From GWA2-49-15 sp964359085 (GTDB lineage: Bacteria; Bdellovibrionota; Bacteriovoracia; Bacteriovoracales; Bacteriovoracaceae): a stretch of DNA of 10,223 nucleotides. Below the pieces are notes generated by a model. That model was not told the origin of the DNA. It worked only from the letters and a program-made list of their open reading frames with translations, and made no database searches. The position numbers and the translations under genes were made by a program. How positions within the stretch are numbered: position 1 is the first letter of the stretch; each line of letters opens with the position of its first letter. The stretch is taken from positions 1-10,223 of the forward strand of contig CAYHRT010000144.1 of the NCBI GenBank assembly GCA_964359085.1, written 5' to 3'. Positions 1 through 6,410 of the stretch are shown here, piece by piece.

Positions 1-211
1 TCATTTTTTTTGACAGTTCAATATTTTTCAAACGCTCTTCAAGATAGAGCTTGTTAATACGGAGATACTCTTTTCTTAGTCTGGCAAATTCCTCCTCAAG
101 TGAGGGCGATTTTGGAAGGAGCGCCCACGCTTCCACACTTGTCCCAACCAGACCCAAGAAGATGCAGGTCAGTGTAAATATCTTTATGATCTTTACCATG
201 ATCTTTACCAT
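1..211 (-). CDS. Exported coiled-coil protein, C-terminus beyond the window
   Basis: The reading frame is open from the ATG at 211 to the window edge (70 codons) and continues outside. The N-terminus is basic (MVKIMVKIIK), followed by a hydrophobic stretch (residues about 11-25) and small residues (about 23-30), which reads as a Sec signal peptide. Residues about 38-70 are rich in Glu, Arg, Lys and Leu in a heptad-like pattern and probably form a coiled coil. Three starts are possible. ATG 211 has GAAGG at 219-223 and gives the cleanest signal peptide. ATG 199 lies one 12-bp duplicated unit later. GTG 229 is in frame and has the strongest Shine-Dalgarno (GGAGGAG at 234-240), but adds acidic residues before the signal peptide. 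ATG 211 lies two bases after the stop of a small upstream ORF, so coupled translation is plausible. I do not recognise the family. Confidence 0.6.
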   Translation of the reverse strand, partial: MVKIMVKIIKIFTLTCIFLGLVGTSVEAWALLPKSPSLEEEFARLRKEYLRINKLYLEERLKNIELSKKM

Positions 212-213
212 TT

Positions 214-294
214 TTAAGCCTTCATCCACGCTTCTCCTCCAAGTAGCCTTTCGGCAAGTTTTGCCTCCATATTGAAGGCATTTTGTCTGAGCAA
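214..294 (-). CDS. Possible 26-residue small protein or leader peptide
   Basis: A TTG codon at 292-294 follows a strong Shine-Dalgarno (AAGGAG, 301-306) by six bases. It opens a 26-codon frame ending in TAA at 214-216. The peptide has an internal Met at residue 9 and a helix-forming segment MEAKLAERLLGG, then a tail with Trp and Lys. It has no signal peptide and no cysteine. The stop lies two bases before the ATG at 211 of the next gene, and the frame overlaps that gene's alternative GTG start at 229, so it could couple or tune translation of the exported protein. An internal ATG at 268-270 is a second possible start. No homologue is recognised. The ribosome site and tight spacing support it, but an ORF this short can arise by chance. 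Confidence 0.4.
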   Translation of the reverse strand: MLRQNAFNMEAKLAERLLGGEAWMKA

Positions 295-300
295 AGTGAT

Positions 301-306
301 CTCCTT
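301..306 (-). promoter_or_regulatory. Shine-Dalgarno of the small ORF
   Basis: The minus strand reads AAGGAG here, six bases before the TTG at 294. This is the main reason to consider the 26-codon ORF translated despite its non-ATG start. Confidence 0.4.
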
Positions 307-307
307 T

Positions 308-348
308 TTAGAAGTTATTCTTAGAAGTTACACCTTAGAAGTTACACT
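308..348. repeat. Three tandem copies of a 14-bp unit
   Basis: Copies at 308-320, 321-334 and 335-348 follow the unit TTAGAAGTTACACY. The first copy is one base shorter and diverged at its end; the last two differ only in the final base. The array sits between divergent genes. On the minus strand it lies immediately before the Shine-Dalgarno of the small ORF. On the plus strand its last copy contains the candidate -35 box of the lipoprotein gene. It could be a set of direct-repeat binding sites or a replication-slippage product. Confidence 0.75.
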
Positions 349-370
349 AAGATAAAAAGTCGTGTAGAAT
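341..370 (+). promoter_or_regulatory. Candidate sigma70-type promoter of the lipoprotein gene
   Basis: GTTACA (341-346, four of six -35 bases) and TAGAAT (365-370, five of six -10 bases) are separated by 18 bp. The transcript would start within a few bases of the ATG at 380, giving a very short leader. This agrees with the lack of a clear Shine-Dalgarno before that ATG. The assignment rests only on consensus matching. Confidence 0.3.
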
Positions 371-379
371 ACGGGCAAT

Positions 380-997
380 ATGAAAATACTTTTATCGGCC
401 ATTGGAATTTTCCTCCTGTTGTCTATGCTTGCATGTCAAAAGTCGACTCTCTCTATTGTGACCACACCTGAACAAGTTATGGTTTCGATCGTTGATCCCG
501 AGTCAGGGCTCTCAAAGGATGTTGGACAAACGCCACTGACAATCGATGAGAAAACGGAACTGCCGGCCTCCATTCGTGATTCGCAAATCTGGGGAATCAC
601 GCTCTCCAAGCGAGGCCATGTGGTGGAACACGTTCTGCTTGATCGTGCCACCAACAGTAAGTTCAAAATTACCTCTAATTTAAAAAAGAGTTCGGAATGG
701 GTGGGCGAAGATAATCAAATCGTGGGCGAGATGGCCAATCGGATTGGTCGCTCCCTTCGTGATACTTACCATCAAATCAATGCCCGCGATTACTCGACCG
801 CCATGAAAACCATTGAAGTTCTTATCCAAAATTTTCCCAGCACGGCTATTTTTTATGACATCAAGGGTAGCATTCACATGCTTCGAGGTGAGAGGGAAGC
901 GGCGGTCTCAAGTTATAAATCATCCCTTCAGCTAAATCCCGATTCGCCTGAAACCAGGGCAGCGCTGACACGACTGCTGGGGACGTCTAACTTCTAG
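380..997 (+). CDS. Lipoprotein with PEGA-like and TPR segments
   Basis: This 205-residue protein starts with a lipoprotein signal peptide: Lys2, a hydrophobic core, and SMLAC with the lipidated Cys at 19. Gln at +2 predicts outer-membrane sorting by the Lol rule. Residues about 24-58 contain a PEGA-like beta segment (VTTPEQVMVSI ... GQTPLTI), a motif common in surface-associated proteins. Residues about 125-190 are helical and contain at least one good TPR (154-187, with the Gly, Ala, Tyr and Pro spacing typical of TPR) and a weaker one before it (about 127-153). The combination suggests an envelope scaffold or assembly lipoprotein that binds a partner through the TPR region; the partner is unknown. 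The gene stands alone on its strand. Transcription probably ends at the hairpin 18 bases after the stop. The ATG is preceded only by weak purines. Confidence 0.85.
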   Translation: MKILLSAIGIFLLLSMLACQKSTLSIVTTPEQVMVSIVDPESGLSKDVGQTPLTIDEKTELPASIRDSQIWGITLSKRGHVVEHVLLDRATNSKFKITSNLKKSSEWVGEDNQIVGEMANRIGRSLRDTYHQINARDYSTAMKTIEVLIQNFPSTAIFYDIKGSIHMLRGEREAAVSSYKSSLQLNPDSPETRAALTRLLGTSNF

Positions 998-1014
998 ATA
1001 ATCGCGCTAGTGTG

Positions 1015-1055
1015 TACCTTGAAAAATAGAGTCATGTACTCTATTTTTCAAGGTA
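1015..1055. terminator. Bidirectional terminator hairpin between convergent genes
   Basis: The arms 1015-1032 and 1038-1055 are perfect inverted repeats of 18 bp with a five-base loop (CATGT). The arms contain A5 and T5 runs, so either strand can form a strong hairpin. It lies 18 bases after the stop of the plus-strand lipoprotein gene and 69 bases after the stop of the minus-strand barrel gene. The classical U tract outside the stem is weak, so the terminator call also relies on its position. Confidence 0.6.
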
Positions 1056-1061
1056 TGTTAT

Positions 1062-1080
1062 TTGCCTGGTCGACAGGCAA
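1062..1080. terminator. Small GC-rich hairpin, possible terminator of the minus-strand gene
   Basis: TTGCCTG (1062-1068) and CAGGCAA (1074-1080) form a 7-bp stem with loop GTCGA. It lies 44 bases downstream of the minus-strand stop at 1124. No T tract follows on either strand, so it may instead act as a transcript-stabilising stem. Confidence 0.3.
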
Positions 1081-1123
1081 GTTCAATACTCAAAAAACAT
1101 CATGCTGCTTTCGTTAAAAGATT

Positions 1124-1720
1124 TTAGATCATGATTCCCATGCCAATTCCCACGGCCATGATTTTTAATTCTTGTGCGGTGGTTGAGCCGAGGGCGCTTT
1201 TAAGCATGGAATATTGGATTTCGAAATTGCCAAACCACTTGTAGTGAAAGTGCCAATCGACTCCCCCGGAATAGGAAAAGCCGGTATAATTTAGGTTAGT
1301 GCTATTAGAACGCAAGTCACGGCTCATAAATTCCATGCCGCCATAATAGGCAAAATTAGGGGAAGCCATCACGGTGGTGTTGAAACTCTTGAGAGTCACG
1401 GCAGATCCTGCGCCATTGATATAAAATTTTCCACCGAAGCCTAGACCATTTAAGTTGGAGCTTCCGTCGGGTTTTATCACGGCAAAGTAGCTGCCATAAA
1501 AGGAGAGTCGACGAAAGGGAAAAAAAGACATCATGGTTTTGAGGCCATACTCACTGAAGTTTTTGGTTCCAACTGAAACCTGTGACTGACTTCCCTGTAA
1601 AATGAATTGAATTTTACTAGACTCTGCTTGGAAAAGTCCTTGAGTGGATTGGGGTTCTGCCGAACAGGCCGGTTGGCCTAAGGATAAAATAATAATGCCA
1701 ACTAAATAATATTTTAGCAT
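1124..1720 (-). CDS. Secreted, probable outer-membrane beta-barrel protein
   Basis: This 198-residue protein begins MLKYYLVGIIILSLGQPACSAEP, a Sec signal peptide. Cleavage after Ala21 (A-C-S-A) is more likely than lipidation at Cys19, because Gln-Pro-Ala before the Cys is a poor lipobox. The mature part alternates polar and aromatic or aliphatic residues, with many Gly, Ser, Tyr and Phe and turns such as KPDGSSNLNG. This is the pattern of a small eight-strand outer-membrane barrel. It ends in alternating hydrophobic residues (AVGIGMGIMI) but lacks the classic terminal Phe. The start ATG is 60 bp after the stop of the AAA/DUF4143 gene on the same strand, so cotranscription is possible. The Shine-Dalgarno is weak (AGG about 19 bases upstream). 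I cannot assign a function. Confidence 0.75.
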   Translation of the reverse strand: MLKYYLVGIIILSLGQPACSAEPQSTQGLFQAESSKIQFILQGSQSQVSVGTKNFSEYGLKTMMSFFPFRRLSFYGSYFAVIKPDGSSNLNGLGFGGKFYINGAGSAVTLKSFNTTVMASPNFAYYGGMEFMSRDLRSNSTNLNYTGFSYSGGVDWHFHYKWFGNFEIQYSMLKSALGSTTAQELKIMAVGIGMGIMI

Positions 1721-1780
1721 AAAGTTAAGTAAATTTTACCTGTCGAGGATAATCAATGTCTATCTATTCTTACCTGCTTC

Positions 1781-2923
1781 TTAGGAAAAGAGATCTGCAG
1801 TTAGCGGTTGAGATAACCAGTCAAAGGCCGGCGTGACAAGAATATGATCTCTAGTCGACTCTTTATCTAAATTCATGACCAGCTGAAGACATTTTGTGAC
1901 CTTGAGTTTTTCCTGAAAGTAGTACATGGAATTGCTCCTCGTTGCGTCCGATAGTTTGGCTTCGATGAGCATCATGGGTTTTCTGTTTCTAACGATTAAG
2001 AAATCAATTTCATGTCCTTGTTTATCTCGAACATAGTTTAATTCGTACTTATCTCCCGTGGAGTCTTGTAGAAAATGAAGACGCTTGAGCAAATGGTTTG
2101 CCACCAAATTTTCAAATTTAGCTCCATCATCATTAAGAACTTCACCATTATCAAAAAAATAAACTTTTGGTGCCTTAACAATGGCCCTGCATAAATTTTT
2201 ACTATAGGGGTTGACGGTAAAGAGAGCATAGGTTTTTTCTAAAATGTTCAGCCACGCTTTAGCCGTTTTAGGTGCGATTTCTAAATCACGGGCAATGTTT
2301 GACAGAATGATTTCACTTGAAACACGCTCTGTAAGGGCCTGAAAGAAAAATTCCAAAAGAGCAATGTCTCTGATTTTTTCTAGTTCTTGAATGTCGTGTC
2401 TGAAAATTAAATTAGCTTTTTCATTTCTCCATCGTTTGGCAAATGAGGTGTCATTGGAAAAAAAGGGCTCAGGAAAACCACCAAGATTTAGTAACTTGAT
2501 CACATTTGCGGGGTCAGACAAATGAAAATGCTGTTTCAATTCAGCCAAACACAGCGGATGGAGTCTCCATGAAAAGAAACGACCAAGCATGGAGTCTTGA
2601 CCTTTTTTATAAATATCAAGTCTCGCACTGCCGGTGACGATAAATTGATGATCTTGTTTTTGGGTATCATAAGTCCCTTTTAAAAAATTTTTCCAGCGTG
2701 AAAATTTATGGATTTCATCTAAAACGATAACTTTTTGTTCCTGATCCCAATCTCTTTTGATAATCCGTTTTCGATGTTCAGAATCATCCCAATTTAAATA
2801 GAGGCTTGGAATTTTTTCGATAATGTCTTTTGCTAAGGTTGTCTTTCCAGATTGCCTTGGGCCAGAGATAAACACCATCTTTTTATTGAGATCCTTTTCT
2901 ATGAATGGCATTAAATAGCGCAT
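1781..2923 (-). CDS. AAA ATPase with C-terminal DUF4143 domain
   Basis: The 380-residue length is normal for this family. Walker A is GPRQSGKTT (21-29), Walker B is VIVLDE (65-70), and a sensor-like IVTGSAR lies at 95-101, followed by the family's LGR segment. GGFPEP (148-153) and a helical stretch lead into a winged-helix-like region (about 203-235). The C-terminal DUF4143 part holds HEIDFLIV (304-311) and LIEAKLS (319-325). These give Asp307, Glu321 and Lys323 in the D...ExK order of PD-(D/E)XK nuclease folds, and all key residues are present. Such genes are usually solitary and poorly understood; roles in DNA metabolism, defence or element maintenance have been suggested, and no substrate is established. 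The ATG at 2923 follows two palindromes that look like operators. The gene is visibly more AT-rich than the RCC1 genes beside it, so it may have been acquired. A second, broken family member starts at 10092. Confidence 0.9.
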   Translation of the reverse strand: MRYLMPFIEKDLNKKMVFISGPRQSGKTTLAKDIIEKIPSLYLNWDDSEHRKRIIKRDWDQEQKVIVLDEIHKFSRWKNFLKGTYDTQKQDHQFIVTGSARLDIYKKGQDSMLGRFFSWRLHPLCLAELKQHFHLSDPANVIKLLNLGGFPEPFFSNDTSFAKRWRNEKANLIFRHDIQELEKIRDIALLEFFFQALTERVSSEIILSNIARDLEIAPKTAKAWLNILEKTYALFTVNPYSKNLCRAIVKAPKVYFFDNGEVLNDDGAKFENLVANHLLKRLHFLQDSTGDKYELNYVRDKQGHEIDFLIVRNRKPMMLIEAKLSDATRSNSMYYFQEKLKVTKCLQLVMNLDKESTRDHILVTPAFDWLSQPLTADLFS

Positions 2924-2925
2924 AT

Positions 2926-2955
2926 GCCTATTTTGACCTGTAGGCCAAAATAGGC
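2926..2955. promoter_or_regulatory. Palindrome abutting the AAA/DUF4143 start codon (operator candidate)
   Basis: The arms GCCTATTTTG and CAAAATAGGC are perfect 10-bp inverted repeats. The 10-base centre is itself nearly symmetric (CCT-GT-AGG with flanking A/C), giving a 30-bp dyad that ends two bases before the ATG. Placed between promoter and start codon, it could be a repressor site, or in RNA a hairpin blocking ribosome access. Confidence 0.65.
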
Positions 2956-2960
2956 AAGTT

Positions 2961-2989
2961 ATTTTTTACCTACAGGTAAAAATGGTCAA
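2961..2989 (-). promoter_or_regulatory. Candidate promoter of the AAA/DUF4143 gene
   Basis: On the minus strand TTGACC (2984-2989, five of six -35 bases) is followed after 17 bp by AAAAAT (2961-2966, four of six -10 bases). The spacer is almost entirely filled by the second palindrome. The -10 is weak and other registers in the A tract are possible. Confidence 0.4.
2963..2982. promoter_or_regulatory. Second palindrome, in the promoter spacer (operator candidate)
   Basis: TTTTTACCT and AGGTAAAAA form perfect 9-bp arms around AC. The core ACCTGTAGGT (minus strand) repeats the core of the first palindrome (ACCTGTAGG). The two dyad centres are 32 bp apart, about three helical turns, so dimers bound at both sites would lie on the same face of the DNA. 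Confidence 0.6.
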
Positions 2990-3031
2990 ATTAAGTCTAA
3001 CGCATTGGTTTAACGAAAAGGACCTGGCACC

Positions 3032-5557
3032 CTAGAAGCGGATGGGGAGGAGGGCGTCGCCCATTTCGGCGGGGGTATCGCCAAAATTGCCGATCGCGCC
3101 TGCACCAAGCTGCCCCCTAAAGTTGTAGCCCCAGCACTTGATGTCATTATTATCCAGGACGGCGCACGTATGATAGTAGCCGGTCTTGATATCGACGACC
3201 GTTCGTCCCGTGCCCATATCAACATAGGGGAGAAGATCACCCATGGTGCCGCCGGCATGACCCTTTTGTGCCGTGGTATTGATTCCTAAATGCCCATAGC
3301 CATTATAACCCCAGCATTTGAGTTTATCGTTATCGAGGATGGCGCAATTATAGTTCACTCCACAGGAGAGTTGCTTCACTGTGCGTCCCGTTCCGAGATT
3401 GACATAGGGAAGAGCATCGCCCATCTCTCCCGGCCCATCGCCTAAGTTATTGGTGTGTTCATATCCGAGCTGCCCGTTGCCGTTATAGCCCCAGCATTTG
3501 ATCTTGCCATCGTTTGCGCCGTTCATGAGGGCACAGGAGTGGGTATTGTTGGTGCAGACGTATTTGGCGGTGACTCCTGTTCCGAGATTAATGGGCGCGA
3601 GGGCCGCCATCTCTCCCGCAGCATCTCCAAGAGTGTCTACATTCCCCTGGCCCAGTTGCCCAGCGTTGTTGTAGCCCCAGCATTTGACCGAGCTGTCGTC
3701 CAAGCGAGCGCAGACACTATAGTAGCCAACAGAGAACTGCGTGGCGCTTCGTCCAGCACCCAGATTGATGCCCGGCGTGGTGCCGATATAGACGTAGTTG
3801 GAGGTGTTATCTTGGCCTAACGGCCCATTGGCACCATAACCCCAGCAACGCAGGGTCGTGTCGTCTAAGAGCGCGCAGGTCTGGGGGGATTGGTGACTAC
3901 CTTCGATTTGAACCACTTTGGCACTCCCTCCCGTAAGCACGTTGGGAAGACCGCTTCCGATTTCGCCGTAAGTGTCGCCTATCGCCCATTCCGTCGAGTT
4001 ATTGCTTCCCAGAAGGCGATAGCCGCCTTCGTTATAACCCCAGCATTTGGCCATGTTGGTGTTTCCCAAGGCACAGAAGCCAAGGTAGCTAAAAGAGATT
4101 TGTTTGACGTCGCCGTTTATCGTGCCCATGTAGACGGAAGCAAGGCCACTTCCCATATCACTATATTTGAGTCCGACCGCCCCTCGGCCCGTGGCATCTT
4201 CTCCATTCAAGACGCGTCCCCAGCAGTAGACGCCATTTTGTCCATCCCTTTCAACTACGGCACAGGTATTATCTCCGTTCACTATTCTAGCGAGTTTTTT
4301 GGCGATGGCGTTGGTGCCGAGGTTGACGGTGAGTAGATTGTCTCCCATGCTCTCGGGAACCTTGCCGATGTCATTTCTGTGACCAAGACCCAACTGACCC
4401 CAGCCATTGTATCCCCAGCATTTTAAGGTATCGTCATTTAAGATGGCGCAGGTGGAATAACTATTCGCCGCGATTTCTTTCACCGTTTTCCCTGTACCAA
4501 GGGGTACGGCCGTGAGTGTGGCCATCTGCCCTGGGGCAGCCCCACGGTTAACAGTATCACCGTAGCCGAGTTGTCCGTAGCCGTTGTAACCCCAGCAGCG
4601 CAGACTATTATCATCGAGGATAGCGCAGACATGGTAGACGCCTGCACTGATTTTGATAATTTTTTTAGGCAGGAAAGAAACATCAGTTAAGTCGGTCAAG
4701 GTGGCCATCTCGCCGGCCGCGTCGCCAATGGTGTTGGTGTTTCCAATGCCTAAATTGCCATAGGGGTTATAGCCCCAACAGCGGGCCTTGCCGTCATCGA
4801 AGGCCACACAGGTTGAAACCCAGCCAGCACTGATATCGATGGCGGTTTTTCCCCCGAAGTTGACGGGGACGATGGCCGCCATCTCGCCCGCTTCATCGCC
4901 GCGTTGAACTGTGTCGTCATACCCAAGTTGCCCGTAGGCATTGTATCCCCAACACTTAACTGTGCCACCGACCAGGAGAGCACAGGAATGCAGGTATCCG
5001 GCGGTGACTTTCAAGGCCGGCCCACCCAAGTTGACTGGGGGAATGCTATAGATAGGTGGACTAACACCGAGGTAGGCAACACTGTCCTGCCCGAGCGTTC
5101 CGTAATAAGGGTAGCCCCAGCATTTTACATCCCCATTATCGAGCACTCCGCAGAAGTGATAATACCCACCTTCTATCTGCACAAAAGCACGTGGCGTGGG
5201 CCCTGGCTGGACTTGGATTATGTACTCGCCTATTCTGTCTGGGCCTAAGCTGTCCCCACCCCAGTCGTAGCCGTTGGCCGAGTGACCACTATAACCCCAA
5301 GCCTTCATCGTCCCGTCGCCTGGGATAGTGATATCATCCAAGATGGCGGCAACGGCGCTCATACCAGTTATGCCCACACCGACGGGGACGGTATCAGGCG
5401 AGAGTGCCAGAACGGCCGGCAGGAGGTTGTTTCCCATATCGGAGGGCTGATCGCCTATTGTGAGGCCGTCGCGTCCTAGCTGGCCTGAGTAGTTGTTTCC
5501 AAAACACTTCACCTCGTTGGTATTGCCCTTAAAAACGCAGGTGGCGTATTGTGAGAC
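3032..5557 (-). repeat. Array of 14 RCC1-type coding repeats
   Basis: The unit is about 135-180 bp and encodes C-x(9-13)-CWGYNxxGxLG followed by a GDxxGEM-type linker. Regular recurrence of the plus-strand string GTAGCCCCAGCA or close variants marks each unit. Unit 1 has CFG for CWG, unit 2 AWG, and unit 8 CWGR with an extended loop. Confidence 0.85.
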
Positions 5558-6391
5558 GGCGACCTGGTTTCTGACGAAAAATTCTACTGAGGCCTCACTG
5601 GAGTACCCCTCGGCATCCGTTACGCGGACGGTGTTGGTGCCAGGCGTGGCGGGGGCGGTAAAAAGGCCTGAACTGCTGCCCACTGAACCATTATTTTCTG
5701 TAATTACGGTATAATTTTTGGGTAGGGTTCCTCCGACTGATGTGAACTGATAAGTCGTATTCACCGCCATTTTGACGGTTGTAGGAGAGATGACCGGTCC
5801 CACCCCCACCGTCACGACGGCGGTGTCGGTATCCCCACGATTATCGGTGACGCGAACCGTGCTCGTGCCTGGGACAGCGGGCGCTGTATAGGTTCCGCTG
5901 GCCGTGATCGAACCAATTCCACTGGCAATGGCGAAGGTGTATGGAGGATTTCCGCCGAGGGCGTTGAAGGTAAACTGGCTGGAAACATTCATCTGCTTTG
6001 ACCCGGGAATGATGTTGAGTTCCGTATCGACGGAAACAAGTGCGAAGGCTTCATGGCCTTTGCTGTCGGTGACACGGACAGTGGTTTCGCCCAGTGACCC
6101 TGAGGAGATAAACTTTCCACCGGCATCCATGCTTCCGGCACCCGAACCGAGTGAGAATAGGTACGGCGGCGTTCCGTTCTTGGCGGTAAACTGAAATTCT
6201 GTATTGGGGAGGAGTTCCTTGAAGGTTGGTACGATTGCAAGAGGGGCGGGCAGAACGACCGAATTTGTTACAACCTTGGTGTTCGATCTCTCCTTATCTA
6301 TCTCCTGAAGATCGCTCTCGGTGACATTACACGACGTCATGAAGGCCATCATAATTAAAGCAGAAGATAATTTCGAAACTAACAATCTCAT
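3032..6391 (-). CDS. Giant lipoprotein: three Ig-like domains and 14 RCC1 repeats (downstream paralogue)
   Basis: From the ATG at 6391 the product has 1119 residues; a TTG two codons earlier (6397) is the alternative start. The signal peptide ends in the lipobox FMTSC, with lipidated Cys21 (numbering from ATG). Three Ig-like domains follow (about 48-275), each with a GTPPY or GNPPY-type turn, a G-x-Y/F-TAP strand and VRVTD. From about 280 to the end run 14 RCC1-type repeats of 45-60 residues with the core CAxLDxxxxKCWGYNxxGQLG. Fourteen blades fit two seven-bladed propellers. Repeat 2 is degenerate and has lost both cysteines. The protein is probably displayed on the cell surface or faces the periplasm; RCC1 propellers mediate protein contacts, and the ligand is unknown. 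The ATG lies 19 bases after the stop of the upstream paralogue, so the pair is probably cotranscribed; the Shine-Dalgarno (GAG) is weak. No clear terminator follows. Confidence 0.9.
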   Translation of the reverse strand: MRLLVSKLSSALIMMAFMTSCNVTESDLQEIDKERSNTKVVTNSVVLPAPLAIVPTFKELLPNTEFQFTAKNGTPPYLFSLGSGAGSMDAGGKFISSGSLGETTVRVTDSKGHEAFALVSVDTELNIIPGSKQMNVSSQFTFNALGGNPPYTFAIASGIGSITASGTYTAPAVPGTSTVRVTDNRGDTDTAVVTVGVGPVISPTTVKMAVNTTYQFTSVGGTLPKNYTVITENNGSVGSSSGLFTAPATPGTNTVRVTDAEGYSSEASVEFFVRNQVAVSQYATCVFKGNTNEVKCFGNNYSGQLGRDGLTIGDQPSDMGNNLLPAVLALSPDTVPVGVGITGMSAVAAILDDITIPGDGTMKAWGYSGHSANGYDWGGDSLGPDRIGEYIIQVQPGPTPRAFVQIEGGYYHFCGVLDNGDVKCWGYPYYGTLGQDSVAYLGVSPPIYSIPPVNLGGPALKVTAGYLHSCALLVGGTVKCWGYNAYGQLGYDDTVQRGDEAGEMAAIVPVNFGGKTAIDISAGWVSTCVAFDDGKARCWGYNPYGNLGIGNTNTIGDAAGEMATLTDLTDVSFLPKKIIKISAGVYHVCAILDDNSLRCWGYNGYGQLGYGDTVNRGAAPGQMATLTAVPLGTGKTVKEIAANSYSTCAILNDDTLKCWGYNGWGQLGLGHRNDIGKVPESMGDNLLTVNLGTNAIAKKLARIVNGDNTCAVVERDGQNGVYCWGRVLNGEDATGRGAVGLKYSDMGSGLASVYMGTINGDVKQISFSYLGFCALGNTNMAKCWGYNEGGYRLLGSNNSTEWAIGDTYGEIGSGLPNVLTGGSAKVVQIEGSHQSPQTCALLDDTTLRCWGYGANGPLGQDNTSNYVYIGTTPGINLGAGRSATQFSVGYYSVCARLDDSSVKCWGYNNAGQLGQGNVDTLGDAAGEMAALAPINLGTGVTAKYVCTNNTHSCALMNGANDGKIKCWGYNGNGQLGYEHTNNLGDGPGEMGDALPYVNLGTGRTVKQLSCGVNYNCAILDNDKLKCWGYNGYGHLGINTTAQKGHAGGTMGDLLPYVDMGTGRTVVDIKTGYYHTCAVLDNNDIKCWGYNFRGQLGAGAIGNFGDTPAEMGDALLPIRF

Positions 6392-6410
6392 ATTCAACTC
6401 ATAAGTCTCG

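Noticed and set aside
436..877. Minus-strand open frames of 65-76 codons opposite the lipoprotein gene.
   Set aside because: They are shadows of the plus-strand gene, which has a signal peptide, TPR and PEGA-like features; the antisense frames have none.
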